A DNA stretch of 11,219 bases from NCBI GenBank assembly GCA_045543635.1, contig JAZQMT010000123.1:1-11219 (forward strand), read 5' to 3'. The stretch is from SIG578 sp045543635. Lineage in GTDB: Bacteria > Bacillota > Clostridia > Oscillospirales > Ruminococcaceae. The position numbers and the translations under genes were made by a program. Below the pieces are notes generated by a model, which saw only the letters and a list, made by a program, of their open reading frames with translations, was not told the origin of the DNA and made no database searches. This document shows, in pieces, positions 1-6,259 of the stretch; positions within the stretch are counted from its first letter, which is position 1; every line of letters starts with the position of its first letter.

Positions 1-1548
1 GAAGAAGCGGAGTGTTGCAAGAACAGGGTTGGGAGCTGTCTGACCAAGACCGCAGAGTGAGTTTTCCTTGATGTAGTAAGCAAGCTTTTCAAGCTCGTCA
101 AGATCAGCAAGAGTTGCCTTACCGTCTGTAATCTTTTCAAGGATTTCCATCATTCTCTTTGTACCGATACGGCAGGGTGCGCACTTACCGCAGGATTCGT
201 CAACGGTGAAATCGAGGAAGAACTTTGCAATGTCAACCATGCAGTTGTCTTCGTCCATAACGATAAGACCGCCTGAACCCATCATACAGCCGATAGCTGT
301 GAGGTTATCGTAGTCGATAGCAGTGTCGATAAGGCTTGCGGGGATACAGCCGCCTGAGGGGCCGCCTGTCTGAGCTGCCTTGAACTTCTTGCCGTTGGGG
401 ATGCCGCCGCCGATGTCATAGATAACTTCGCGGAGTGTTGTACCCATAGGAATTTCAACAAGACCTGTGTTTTCAATCTTGCCGCCGAGTGCGAATACCT
501 TTGTGCCCTTTGATTTTTCAGTACCCATTGATGCAAACCACTCTGCACCCTTGAGGATAATCTGGGGAATGTTAGCAAAGGTTTCAACGTTATTTTCTGT
601 TGTGGGCTTGCCGAAAAGACCCTTAACTGCGGGATAGGGAGGACGGGGTCTGGGCTCGCCTCTGTGACCTTCAATAGAGGTCATAAGAGCGGTTTCCTCA
701 CCGCAGACGAATGCGCCTGCGCCGAGACGGATGTCCATATCAAAGCTGAAGTCAGTGCCAAAGATGTTCTTACCTAAAAGACCATACTCACGGGCATCCT
801 CGATAGCTTTCTGAAGTCTCTTAACAGCAATAGGATACTCAGCACGAACATAAACATAACCCTGATCTGCACCAACAGCATATCCGCAGATCGCCATAGC
901 TTCAATCAGGCAGTGGGGGTCACCTTCGAGAACCGAACGGTCCATGAATGCGCCCGGGTCACCCTCGTCAGCATTACATACAACATATTTCTGAGGACCA
1001 TCAGCAACAAGAGACCATTTACGGCCGGTGGGAAATCCGCCGCCGCCTCTGCCGCGAAGTCCCGAATCGGTAACGCATTTGATAACATCCTGGGGAGCCA
1101 TCTCAGTGAGAACCTTACCGAGAGCTGCGTAACCGTCCATAGCTATGTATTCTTCAATATTCTCAGGGTCGATAACACCGCAGTTACGAAGAACAACACG
1201 GTTCTGAGATTTGTAGAATGCAGTATCATTTAAGGAAACATTACCCTCAACCTCTTCTGCGCCGGTGTCATTATAGACAAGACGCTCAACGATACGGCCT
1301 TTCAGCAGATGCTCCTCAACGATTTCCTTAACATCGTCAACAGTAACACGGCTGTAGAAAGTTCCGTCGGGGTAAACGATGACGACGGGACCGAGTGCGC
1401 AGAGACCGAAACAACCGGTCTGAACAACTTTTACTTCCTCGGCAAGTCCGTTTTTCTCGATATTTTCGGCAAAAGCTGCCTGAATATCAACACTTCCCGA
1501 AGAGGTACAACCCGTACCGCCGCAAATCAAAACATGTGCACGAATCAT
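1..1548 (-). CDS. nuoF: NuoF-like NADH-binding subunit of NADH-dependent [FeFe]-hydrogenase (HydB/HymB type), C-terminus cut by window edge
   Basis: The soluble flavoprotein subunit oxidises or reduces NAD(H) at FMN and passes electrons through Fe-S clusters to the hydrogenase catalytic subunit; in bifurcating enzymes ferredoxin also takes part. My translation gives 516 in-frame residues, still open at base 1. Residues 1-85 are a thioredoxin-fold [2Fe-2S] domain with C9, C14, C46 and C50. A glycine-rich FMN/NADH site follows (GRGGGGFPTG at 166-175, NADEGDPGAF at 192-201), then GAGAFVCGEET (276-286). The N3-type [4Fe-4S] ligands are C453, C456, C459 and C499. HydB proteins usually continue with a C-terminal two-cluster ferredoxin domain, so perhaps 80-120 residues are missing. 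The ATG at 1546-1548 follows a GGAGG site just after the upstream stop. A NuoF of respiratory complex I lacks this N-terminal domain, and the context also favours hydrogenase. A formate-dehydrogenase-linked complex remains possible because the catalytic subunit is out of view. Confidence 0.95.
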   Translation of the reverse strand, partial: MIRAHVLICGGTGCTSSGSVDIQAAFAENIEKNGLAEEVKVVQTGCFGLCALGPVVIVYPDGTFYSRVTVDDVKEIVEEHLLKGRIVERLVYNDTGAEEVEGNVSLNDTAFYKSQNRVVLRNCGVIDPENIEEYIAMDGYAALGKVLTEMAPQDVIKCVTDSGLRGRGGGGFPTGRKWSLVADGPQKYVVCNADEGDPGAFMDRSVLEGDPHCLIEAMAICGYAVGADQGYVYVRAEYPIAVKRLQKAIEDAREYGLLGKNIFGTDFSFDMDIRLGAGAFVCGEETALMTSIEGHRGEPRPRPPYPAVKGLFGKPTTENNVETFANIPQIILKGAEWFASMGTEKSKGTKVFALGGKIENTGLVEIPMGTTLREVIYDIGGGIPNGKKFKAAQTGGPSGGCIPASLIDTAIDYDNLTAIGCMMGSGGLIVMDEDNCMVDIAKFFLDFTVDESCGKCAPCRIGTKRMMEILEKITDGKATLADLDELEKLAYYIKENSLCGLGQTAPNPVLATLRFF

Positions 1549-1568
1549 TTTATATTACACCTCCAAAA

Positions 1569-1940
1569 TTAAGCTTTCACTTTGGCAAAGGTGTATTCGG
1601 TTACAACCTTGCCGTCTTTAAGATGCTGCTCAGCAATTTTCTTTGCTTTTTCAGTATCAACTTTAACATAGGTGACCTTTTCTTTGCCTGCCTCAAAAAC
1701 CTCAACAACCGGCTCATACTGGCAGATGCCGATGCAGCCTGTCTGAGAAACGGTTACTTTACCGGCAAGCCCTAAAGCCTCGACCTCTTCTACAAGTGCG
1801 CCTAAAACAGGGCGTGCACCTGCAGCGATACCGCAGGTTGCCATTCCGACAACGACGCGAATTTCTTCGCCGCCCTCACGGATGACGACCTTGTCTTTCA
1901 TTTTGTCTTTGATCGCCTTAAGTTCTGCTAATGATTTCAT
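1569..1940 (-). CDS. small thioredoxin-fold [2Fe-2S] ferredoxin-like protein of hydrogenase operon
   Basis: This 123-residue protein resembles the thioredoxin-like [2Fe-2S] domain of NuoE and of the NuoF N-terminus, and probably acts as an electron carrier or extra cluster subunit of the adjacent NADH-hydrogenase. After a charged N-terminal helix (1-25), the fold begins with VVVGMATCGIAAGAR (29-43) and continues to QTGCIGICQYEP (66-77). Only three cysteines exist in the whole protein: C36, C69 and C73. The usual second cysteine of the first pair is replaced within CGIAAGA. From memory, close relatives in clostridial hydrogenase operons carry the same CGIAAGA pattern, so this is likely a family trait rather than damage. 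The start at 1940 is preceded by an AAGGAAG ribosome site. The gene lies 20 bases after the upstream ATPase gene and 20 bases before the NuoF start, consistent with one transcript. Confidence 0.9.
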   Translation of the reverse strand: MKSLAELKAIKDKMKDKVVIREGGEEIRVVVGMATCGIAAGARPVLGALVEEVEALGLAGKVTVSQTGCIGICQYEPVVEVFEAGKEKVTYVKVDTEKAKKIAEQHLKDGKVVTEYTFAKVKA

Positions 1941-1960
1941 AGAGTTCTTCCTTTCCCTAT

Positions 1961-2512
1961 TTATAGATTTTCGGAATACTGCTCACGCAGAAATTCCTCT
2001 ACCCATTTGATTACTTCATATGTGCTCAGCGGAACCGCTCCAAGCTCCTTGCGAAGCTGTCTTGTATCAAGCTCAACCTGTCCCCGCCCTGCCTTATGCC
2101 GAAACAGAAAATCTGTATCCGGATGGCCTCTTAACAGGGTGATTATACTTGAAACAACATCGCCTAAAGGTGTGTAATCAATATGATTTTTGTAAAAAGA
2201 CGCTGAAATCACCGTCCCATGATCTTTAGGAAATTCCGTTTCATGTTTGGAGGAGAGGCAAAGGCTTCCGCCCGTCTGCTCCGCCTGCATTTTAAAGAGC
2301 GGTATCCCTAATCCGACACTGCGTGTCGTACGCGTCGTATAAAAAGGATTTTGTGCGGCTTGCACCGTTTCAGGCAGCATTCCGCAACCGTTATCCCGAA
2401 TGGTGATGGTGAGCGTTTGCTCAGTTTCATCAATCAGGATCTCGGTTAGGCTCGCGCCTGCCTTGACCGAGTTTTCCGCGATGTCCAGAATATTCAGTGA
2501 TAATTCTTTCAT
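1961..2512 (-). CDS. GHKL-family ATP-binding protein (histidine-kinase-like ATPase without phospho-acceptor domain)
   Basis: This 183-residue protein carries a HATPase_c domain at about residues 1-107. The N box is DIAENSVKAGA (10-20, with N14), the G1 box is DNGCGM (40-45), an F-box-like PFYTTRTT spans 56-63, and the G2 box is GLGIPL (67-72). These match the ATP site of sensor histidine kinases. There is no sensor domain, membrane segment or phosphorylatable-histidine dimerisation domain, so it cannot be a conventional autophosphorylating kinase alone. A C-terminal extension (110-183) follows that I do not recognise. The start codon overlaps the stop of the PHP gene in an ATGA arrangement, with GAGGTG upstream, so the two are translationally coupled. 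A role as kinase or ATP-driven switch acting on operon partners is inference. Similar proteins are commonly annotated in clostridial hydrogenase operons. Confidence 0.88.
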   Translation of the reverse strand: MKELSLNILDIAENSVKAGASLTEILIDETEQTLTITIRDNGCGMLPETVQAAQNPFYTTRTTRSVGLGIPLFKMQAEQTGGSLCLSSKHETEFPKDHGTVISASFYKNHIDYTPLGDVVSSIITLLRGHPDTDFLFRHKAGRGQVELDTRQLRKELGAVPLSTYEVIKWVEEFLREQYSENL

Positions 2513-3240
2513 TTCGCACCTCGCAGGTAGGCAAAAAGCCTTTCTCTGATTTCGTCACTCGTTTGGGCGCCTTCCTCAAATTCAATGTAATCTGTTTTTT
2601 CTTTTATATCCCAGAGATAATGTGCGTCCGAGCTTAAAATAAGCCTGTTCTGCGGAATACCGATAGCCGCGCTCAACTCATCCCGAAGTTCTCGATTGTG
2701 TATTTCTGCAAACGCGAATTTCGGGGTTTCGGGAAACATACCCAAAACAGCAATCACACTGTTGGACTGCTTATCAATATGCGCGGGGTAACATATGCCG
2801 CCAAACTGCTCGCACAAAGCAGGAACCTCATCAAGTGACAATGTTGTAGCATTAATAAGAAGATTTTCCTCCCTGCCGATGACCTCATCCATATCGTTTA
2901 CGATAAGCTGGTCCCCGAAAATATCCGCCCTGTTTTTATAAGGAATTCGCCTCTTTTCGACCTCACGGTCAAAAGCAAGCGCACTCTCTAAACTCGGAAG
3001 CAGACACACAACATGAATATCCTCCGCTGTTGTAAGCTCCATGCCGGCGACCGCTACTATTGAGTGGCGCTCGCAAGCTTTAAAAAAGGCAGGGCAATTT
3101 TTGCATGAATTATGGTCGGTAAGCGCCATTATGTCAAGCCCGTTAAGCTCGCCCATACCGGCAATGCTGTCCGGTGTGGACTCATTGTCTGCGCAAGGAG
3201 ACAGGCAGGAATGAATATGCAAATCGTAATAATACCTCAT
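2509..3240 (-). CDS. PHP-domain metal-dependent phosphoesterase
   Basis: The protein has 243 residues, nearly all a PHP (polymerase and histidinol phosphatase) domain, a metal-binding barrel that hydrolyses phosphoesters. Conserved metal and catalytic residues appear in order: DLHIHSCLSPC (6-16, H8 and H10), LTDHN (40-44, D42 and H43), AGMELTT (65-71, E68), H76, YPAHID (151-156, H154) and SSDAH (203-207, D205 and H207). The set looks complete, so it is probably active. Its substrate is unknown; the family ranges from histidinol phosphate to nucleotide 3',5'-bisphosphates and RNA. The gene is coupled by ATGA overlaps at both ends, upstream with the second DRTGG gene and downstream with the GHKL ATPase. 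That coupling suggests the three act together, perhaps in making or removing a phosphorylated signal. It is soluble, with no signal peptide. Confidence 0.92.
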   Translation of the reverse strand: MRYYYDLHIHSCLSPCADNESTPDSIAGMGELNGLDIMALTDHNSCKNCPAFFKACERHSIVAVAGMELTTAEDIHVVCLLPSLESALAFDREVEKRRIPYKNRADIFGDQLIVNDMDEVIGREENLLINATTLSLDEVPALCEQFGGICYPAHIDKQSNSVIAVLGMFPETPKFAFAEIHNRELRDELSAAIGIPQNRLILSSDAHYLWDIKEKTDYIEFEEGAQTSDEIRERLFAYLRGAK

Positions 3241-3563
3241 AACACATTCCCAAACATAACAGCCAACTCATAAGTGTTTTTTTTCGACGACAGGATATTA
3301 ATATTTTTTTCTAAAGCAGCCTTTTCTGCGTCGCCATCGAGTTTCACACCCTCAGCAAGCACAACACAGCAAACATCAGAAAGCGATGCGACTGCTATTA
3401 CATTGATATTAGACATAATGGTGACCCAGACATCGCCGCTTTGGGCTCTGCCCATCACCCAACTGAGTAGGTCTCCGCAGTAGACGCCGCCTACCTCTCT
3501 GTCACCTTCCGGCAACAGCAAGGGGCACAGACCTGTTTTTTCACACAGTTCCTTTACCGTCAT
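3237..3563 (-). CDS. small DRTGG-domain protein (second copy)
   Basis: I place the start at the ATG of 3561-3563, giving 108 residues beginning MTVKELCEKTGL, which is how related proteins normally begin. The open frame extends to 3626, but that would add 21 unconserved residues and a deep overlap with the upstream gene. With the chosen start the overlap is 23 bases. The DRTGG domain is a small alpha/beta fold found beside HPr-kinase-like, CBS and phosphotransacetylase domains and is thought to bind ligands or mediate regulation. Conserved-looking blocks are GVYCGDLLSWVMGRA (26-40), DVWVTIMSNINVIAVASL (44-61) and EKNINILSS (85-93). No kinase P-loop is present. The stop overlaps the PHP start (ATGA at 3237-3240). 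It is paralogous to the DRTGG protein at 5277-5633. The function in the hydrogenase operon is not established. Confidence 0.85.
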   Translation of the reverse strand: MTVKELCEKTGLCPLLLPEGDREVGGVYCGDLLSWVMGRAQSGDVWVTIMSNINVIAVASLSDVCCVVLAEGVKLDGDAEKAALEKNINILSSKKNTYELAVMFGNVL

Positions 3564-4833
3564 CTGTTTCACCGACCTTGTTTTTATTTCTGTATTGTAA
3601 GATAGGACATTCTTCGATTTTGGCACAGTTTTTCACTACATCGACAGCAAATGCGCGGCAATTGGGAGCACCGCAGCTTCCGCAATCAATGCCCGGAAGT
3701 GTCTCCTTCAGTTTCCCGATCTCTGCCATCATGCGCATAGACTCCAGCATGTTATCACTAAGCTTGGAAATAGGCTGATATGTAGGCAGATTTTTAAACA
3801 GGAACCTTTCATCCACACCGTTTTTTTTATCCTCAGGCAAAAAGTTTTGCGAAACGGGAAGGTATCTGCGCAAGCCTCTCAGCCTTGCCCTTGCAATAAA
3901 CGGATTTTGCACCGTCATCACACCGCCGACGCAGCCGCCTGTGCAGGCATTGAGCTCAACAAACTCAAGGTCGGGGATACTTTCATGCTCGATCTGGTCG
4001 AGGACATGGATAACGTTGTCAATTCCGTCTGCCGCGAGATAGCTCTCGTTAAAGATAGCCGTTGCCTCGCCTCCCGTTGTTGCCCAGCCAATTCCGATAA
4101 CTCCTGAACTGCTAAGCGGCGGAATATCGGATGAGTTTTTCATGGCTCCCAAAAGCGAAAAATAAATATCGCTTATCGAGACCACCACATCAACCTCGCT
4201 TTTGTAATCCGCAAAGCCGTTATGAACATAACTTGCTTTTGCGGGACAGGGCGAGATGAAAAAAATTCCGATTTCTTCGGGGGCAAGCTCGGGATGCTCT
4301 CTTTGCGCCTTTTCTCTTGCGAGCCGAGCCGCTACCTCCATGGGAGGGAGCATATGGATAATGTTTTCGGACAAGGTGGGAAACCGAAGCCCTATAAGCC
4401 GCAGCACAACCGGACATGCAGAGCTGATAGCTGGTTTTTTGACCTCGTTTTGTTTGAGATAGTTCCTTGTATAAGCTGAAACAAGTTCAGCCGCTGCAGA
4501 CACTTCAAAAACATCGTCAAACCCTATTTTTAAAAGCCCGTCAAGAACAAAATCCACATCATCCAGATTTTCAAACTGCCCGTAAAGACTGGGTGCAGGA
4601 AGAGCAATCTTCCATTGAAAGCGCCCCATTTCAGCAAGAGACGCACATTTTGCCTTTTTTGCCTTATTGGGGCAGACGCGAATACACTCGCCGCAGTCGA
4701 TACATCTGTCCTGATTGATAACGGCATGATTATTCCTGATACGGATAGCCTCTGTAGGACAATGGCGCAAGCAGGTGGTGCAGCCGTTACACTTACTTAC
4801 ATCGAGATAAACCGAATGCTTATATGCGTTCAT
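3541..4833 (-). CDS. [FeFe]-hydrogenase-like iron-sulfur protein, putative sensory (group D type)
   Basis: The protein has 430 residues. An N-terminal two-cluster ferredoxin domain has C15, C18, C21, C25 and C44, C47, C50, C54. An iron-only hydrogenase large-subunit domain (about 70-345) follows. At the end is a Fes-type [4Fe-4S] motif with C384, C387, C392 and C409. The four H-cluster ligands are retained: C140 in SSACPVV (L1), C196 in SPCPAKA (L2), and C297 and C301 in NACTGGCVGG (L3). K199 of L2 is also present. The L1 cysteine that relays protons in productive hydrogenases (C299 of C. pasteurianus CpI) is alanine, A139. This pattern, and a position among regulatory genes, fits putative sensory hydrogenases rather than a high-turnover enzyme. 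No PAS domain is seen. Groups C and D both carry such substitutions; assignment to D is inference. The ATG at 4831-4833 lies 25 bases after the RsbW-like gene. Confidence 0.9.
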   Translation of the reverse strand: MNAYKHSVYLDVSKCNGCTTCLRHCPTEAIRIRNNHAVINQDRCIDCGECIRVCPNKAKKAKCASLAEMGRFQWKIALPAPSLYGQFENLDDVDFVLDGLLKIGFDDVFEVSAAAELVSAYTRNYLKQNEVKKPAISSACPVVLRLIGLRFPTLSENIIHMLPPMEVAARLAREKAQREHPELAPEEIGIFFISPCPAKASYVHNGFADYKSEVDVVVSISDIYFSLLGAMKNSSDIPPLSSSGVIGIGWATTGGEATAIFNESYLAADGIDNVIHVLDQIEHESIPDLEFVELNACTGGCVGGVMTVQNPFIARARLRGLRRYLPVSQNFLPEDKKNGVDERFLFKNLPTYQPISKLSDNMLESMRMMAEIGKLKETLPGIDCGSCGAPNCRAFAVDVVKNCAKIEECPILQYRNKNKVGETDDGKGTV

Positions 4834-4858
4834 AAAACGATACCTGCCAAAAAACTCA

Positions 4859-5284
4859 TTATTTTATATCGACCCTCATGGTAATATCGGTACCTTTTCC
4901 AACCTCAGACTTTATTTCCATAAAATCCGTATAGCGTTTCATGTTGGGAAGCCCCATTCCCGCGCCAAAGCCCAGAGAACGAACATTATCGGTTGCGGTG
5001 GAGTAACCCTCCTGCATTGCCTTTTCAATGTCCTTTATTCCGGGACCTTTGTCTACAAGCTGAATGGTCACACTTTCCTCGCAGACGGTAACGATTGCCT
5101 CGCCGCCGCCCGCATGGATAACCATGTTGATCTCTCCCTCATACATTGCAATAGAAACACGACGAATTATCTCAGGAGAAAGTCCGAGCTGTCGCAAATT
5201 TTTCTTAACACTGACCGATGCCTGACCTGCCGATGTAAAGTCAGCTCCGTCAACCGAAAAGCGAAAAACAATGGACTCAGCCAT
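4859..5284 (-). CDS. RsbW-like GHKL ATPase (anti-sigma-factor/serine-kinase type)
   Basis: This 141-residue soluble protein is a single HATPase_c domain of the RsbW/SpoIIAB type. Motifs are YEGEINMVIHAGG (48-60, N box with N53), VDKGPGI (77-83, G1 box) and GFGAGMGLPNMKR (105-117, G2 box), followed by EVGKGTDITMRV (127-138). Family members bind a sigma factor and phosphorylate an anti-anti-sigma protein on serine. No RsbV/STAS protein or sigma factor is encoded in this window, so the target may be another operon product, such as a DRTGG protein, or something elsewhere. The start overlaps the end of the first DRTGG gene by 8 bases, indicating coupling. Proteins like this are often found beside NuoE-like hydrogenase subunits in Clostridia. 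Its target is unknown, and an ATP-dependent switch without kinase activity is also possible. Confidence 0.9.
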   Translation of the reverse strand: MAESIVFRFSVDGADFTSAGQASVSVKKNLRQLGLSPEIIRRVSIAMYEGEINMVIHAGGGEAIVTVCEESVTIQLVDKGPGIKDIEKAMQEGYSTATDNVRSLGFGAGMGLPNMKRYTDFMEIKSEVGKGTDITMRVDIK

Positions 5285-5633
5285 GTTTCACCTTATTTCC
5301 TACAAGACCGCCCTCATAGAGGATACCGCAAGCCTCGTACATTCTTCTTTCGGTTGTCATGAGAACAATGCCGCTCTCACGGGCAAGTGCAATCATTTCA
5401 GGAGTGGGCTGTTTGGAACGGACAAAAACAATGCAAACCATATCCATCATTTCAGCGGTACGCACCACCTGAGAATTAACAAGACCGGTAAGTAAAACTG
5501 CCTGATCCTTGACATAAGCGAGAACATCACTCATCATATCACTTCCGCAAGCGGAATAAACATGCTTTTCAAGCAGCTCCTCATTACAAATAACATCGGC
5601 ATTCAGAAGGTCTTTGATAGTACTGATTTTCAT
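5277..5633 (-). CDS. small DRTGG-domain protein (first copy)
   Basis: The 118-residue protein begins MKISTIKDLLNADVIC and carries GSDMMSDVLAY (30-40), followed by VLLTGLVNSQVVRTAEM (46-62), IVFVRSKQP (68-76) and ESGIVLMTTERRMYEACGIL (86-105). This layout parallels the second DRTGG protein: the block GSDMMSDVLAY corresponds to GVYCGDLLSW there, and both end with a short strand ending in S-S or T-T. No P-loop kinase, CBS or membrane segment accompanies the domain. An AAGGA site sits about 10 bases before the ATG at 5631-5633. The gene starts 31 bases after the NuoE stop and overlaps the RsbW-like ATPase by 8 bases. The cognate ligand is unknown. A role as small regulatory partner of the ATPase is inferred only from gene order and overlap. 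Confidence 0.85.
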   Translation of the reverse strand: MKISTIKDLLNADVICNEELLEKHVYSACGSDMMSDVLAYVKDQAVLLTGLVNSQVVRTAEMMDMVCIVFVRSKQPTPEMIALARESGIVLMTTERRMYEACGILYEGGLVGNKVKHG

Positions 5634-5664
5634 ACAGCTACTGTCCTTTTCTTAAAATACAAGA

Positions 5665-6162
5665 TTAGTCGTTGTATTTTGCGAGAATGTCGTCAACATC
5701 ATCAGCGGTCAATCTACCGTAAACCTCATCGTTAACGGTGAGAACAGGAGCAAGACCGCAAGCACCGATGCAACGGCATGCCTCGAGAGAAAACTTGGCG
5801 TCAGGGGTACATTCACCGTTCTGAATACCGAGTTTCTCGGAGAGCTTGTCAAAAATATCGCCTGCGCCTTTAACATAACAGGCAGTTCCAAGGCAGACCG
5901 AAATTCGATACTTGCCCTTGGGATTGAGTGCGAACTGTGCATAGAAAGTCGCAACACCGTAAACCTCTTCGAGCGGAATATTCAGCCCCTCGGCAATCAT
6001 TGACTGAACCTCAATGGGAAGATAGCCGTAAATATCCTGTGCTTTTTGCATGACAGGCATAAGGCAGCCCCTTTGATCCTTCAGCTCATTGATGACTTGT
6101 TTGAGCTGAGCTTCCTGCTCGGCAGTTCCCTGAAAAGGAACTTTGCAAATCGTGTTTGCCAT
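5665..6162 (-). CDS. nuoE: NuoE-like [2Fe-2S] subunit of NADH-dependent hydrogenase (HydC/HymA type)
   Basis: The protein is the thioredoxin-fold [2Fe-2S] subunit that pairs with the NuoF-like flavoprotein. I start it at the ATG of 6160-6162 (165 residues, MANTICKVPF), because a perfect GGAGG lies 8 bases upstream at 6171-6175. The frame stays open to an ATG at 6192, but that longer form would put the ribosome site inside the gene and would begin close to the likely transcription start. A helical N-terminal domain (12-80) includes GCLMPVMQKAQDIYGYLP (32-49) and EEVYGVATFYAQF (65-77). The cluster ligands are C90 and C95 (CLGTAC) and C131 and C135 (CIGAC). Length and motifs are typical of the family. 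It is the first gene of the operon. Its NuoF partner is separated from it by seven genes, which is unusual compared with complex I operons. Confidence 0.95.
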   Translation of the reverse strand: MANTICKVPFQGTAEQEAQLKQVINELKDQRGCLMPVMQKAQDIYGYLPIEVQSMIAEGLNIPLEEVYGVATFYAQFALNPKGKYRISVCLGTACYVKGAGDIFDKLSEKLGIQNGECTPDAKFSLEACRCIGACGLAPVLTVNDEVYGRLTADDVDDILAKYND

Positions 6163-6170
6163 TATTGATA

Positions 6171-6175
6171 CCTCC
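6171..6175 (-). promoter_or_regulatory. ribosome binding site of the NuoE-like gene
   Basis: GGAGG on the minus strand lies 8 bases before the ATG at 6160-6162. It decides the start codon in favour of the 165-residue protein over an in-frame ATG 30 bases upstream. Confidence 0.85.
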
Positions 6176-6206
6176 ATATTTAAACTGGACATAAAGCCAC
6201 GGATAT

Positions 6207-6215
6207 ATTATAGCA
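6207..6215 (-). promoter_or_regulatory. extended -10 promoter element of the hydrogenase operon
   Basis: The minus strand reads TGCTATAAT: a consensus -10 hexamer TATAAT (6207-6212) with the TGn extension (6213-6215). No good -35 is found at 16-18 bases; the candidates there are TTATTT, TTTATT and ATTTAT. This suits an extended -10 promoter for the vegetative sigma factor. Transcription would begin near 6200 and leave a leader of roughly 37 bases before the NuoE-like gene. TTGAAA at 6222-6227 is too close, at 9 bases, to act as its -35. Confidence 0.7.
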
Positions 6216-6235
6216 GATACTTTTCAAAAAATAAA

Positions 6236-6259
6236 TATCTAAAAAGTGGTTTTTTGATA
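6236..6259. promoter_or_regulatory. candidate operator: imperfect inverted repeat just upstream of the -35 position
   Basis: On the plus strand, arms TATCTAAAAA (6236-6245) and TTTTTTGATA (6250-6259) are separated by GTGG. They match at 9 of 10 positions. The repeat sits at about -36 to -59 relative to the inferred transcription start, a place where an activator or repressor could act. It does not match the Rex site consensus (TTGTTAA...TTAACAA) closely. It lies upstream of the transcript, so it is not an RNA hairpin of this operon. AT-richness makes chance symmetry plausible. Confidence 0.35.

Noticed and set aside
282..674. Minus-strand open frame of 130 codons
   Set aside because: It is an out-of-frame reading of the NuoF-like gene, whose own frame is open from 1548 to base 1 with conserved FMN, NADH and Fe-S motifs.
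6163..6192. Longer N-terminus for the NuoE-like protein (ATG at 6190-6192)
   Set aside because: A perfect GGAGG at 6171-6175 lies inside this extension at the right distance for the later ATG, and the inferred transcription start near 6200 leaves no room for a ribosome site before the earlier ATG.
6222..6227. TTGAAA as a -35 element
   Set aside because: It is only 9 bases from the TATAAT box; a working spacer needs about 16-18 bases.
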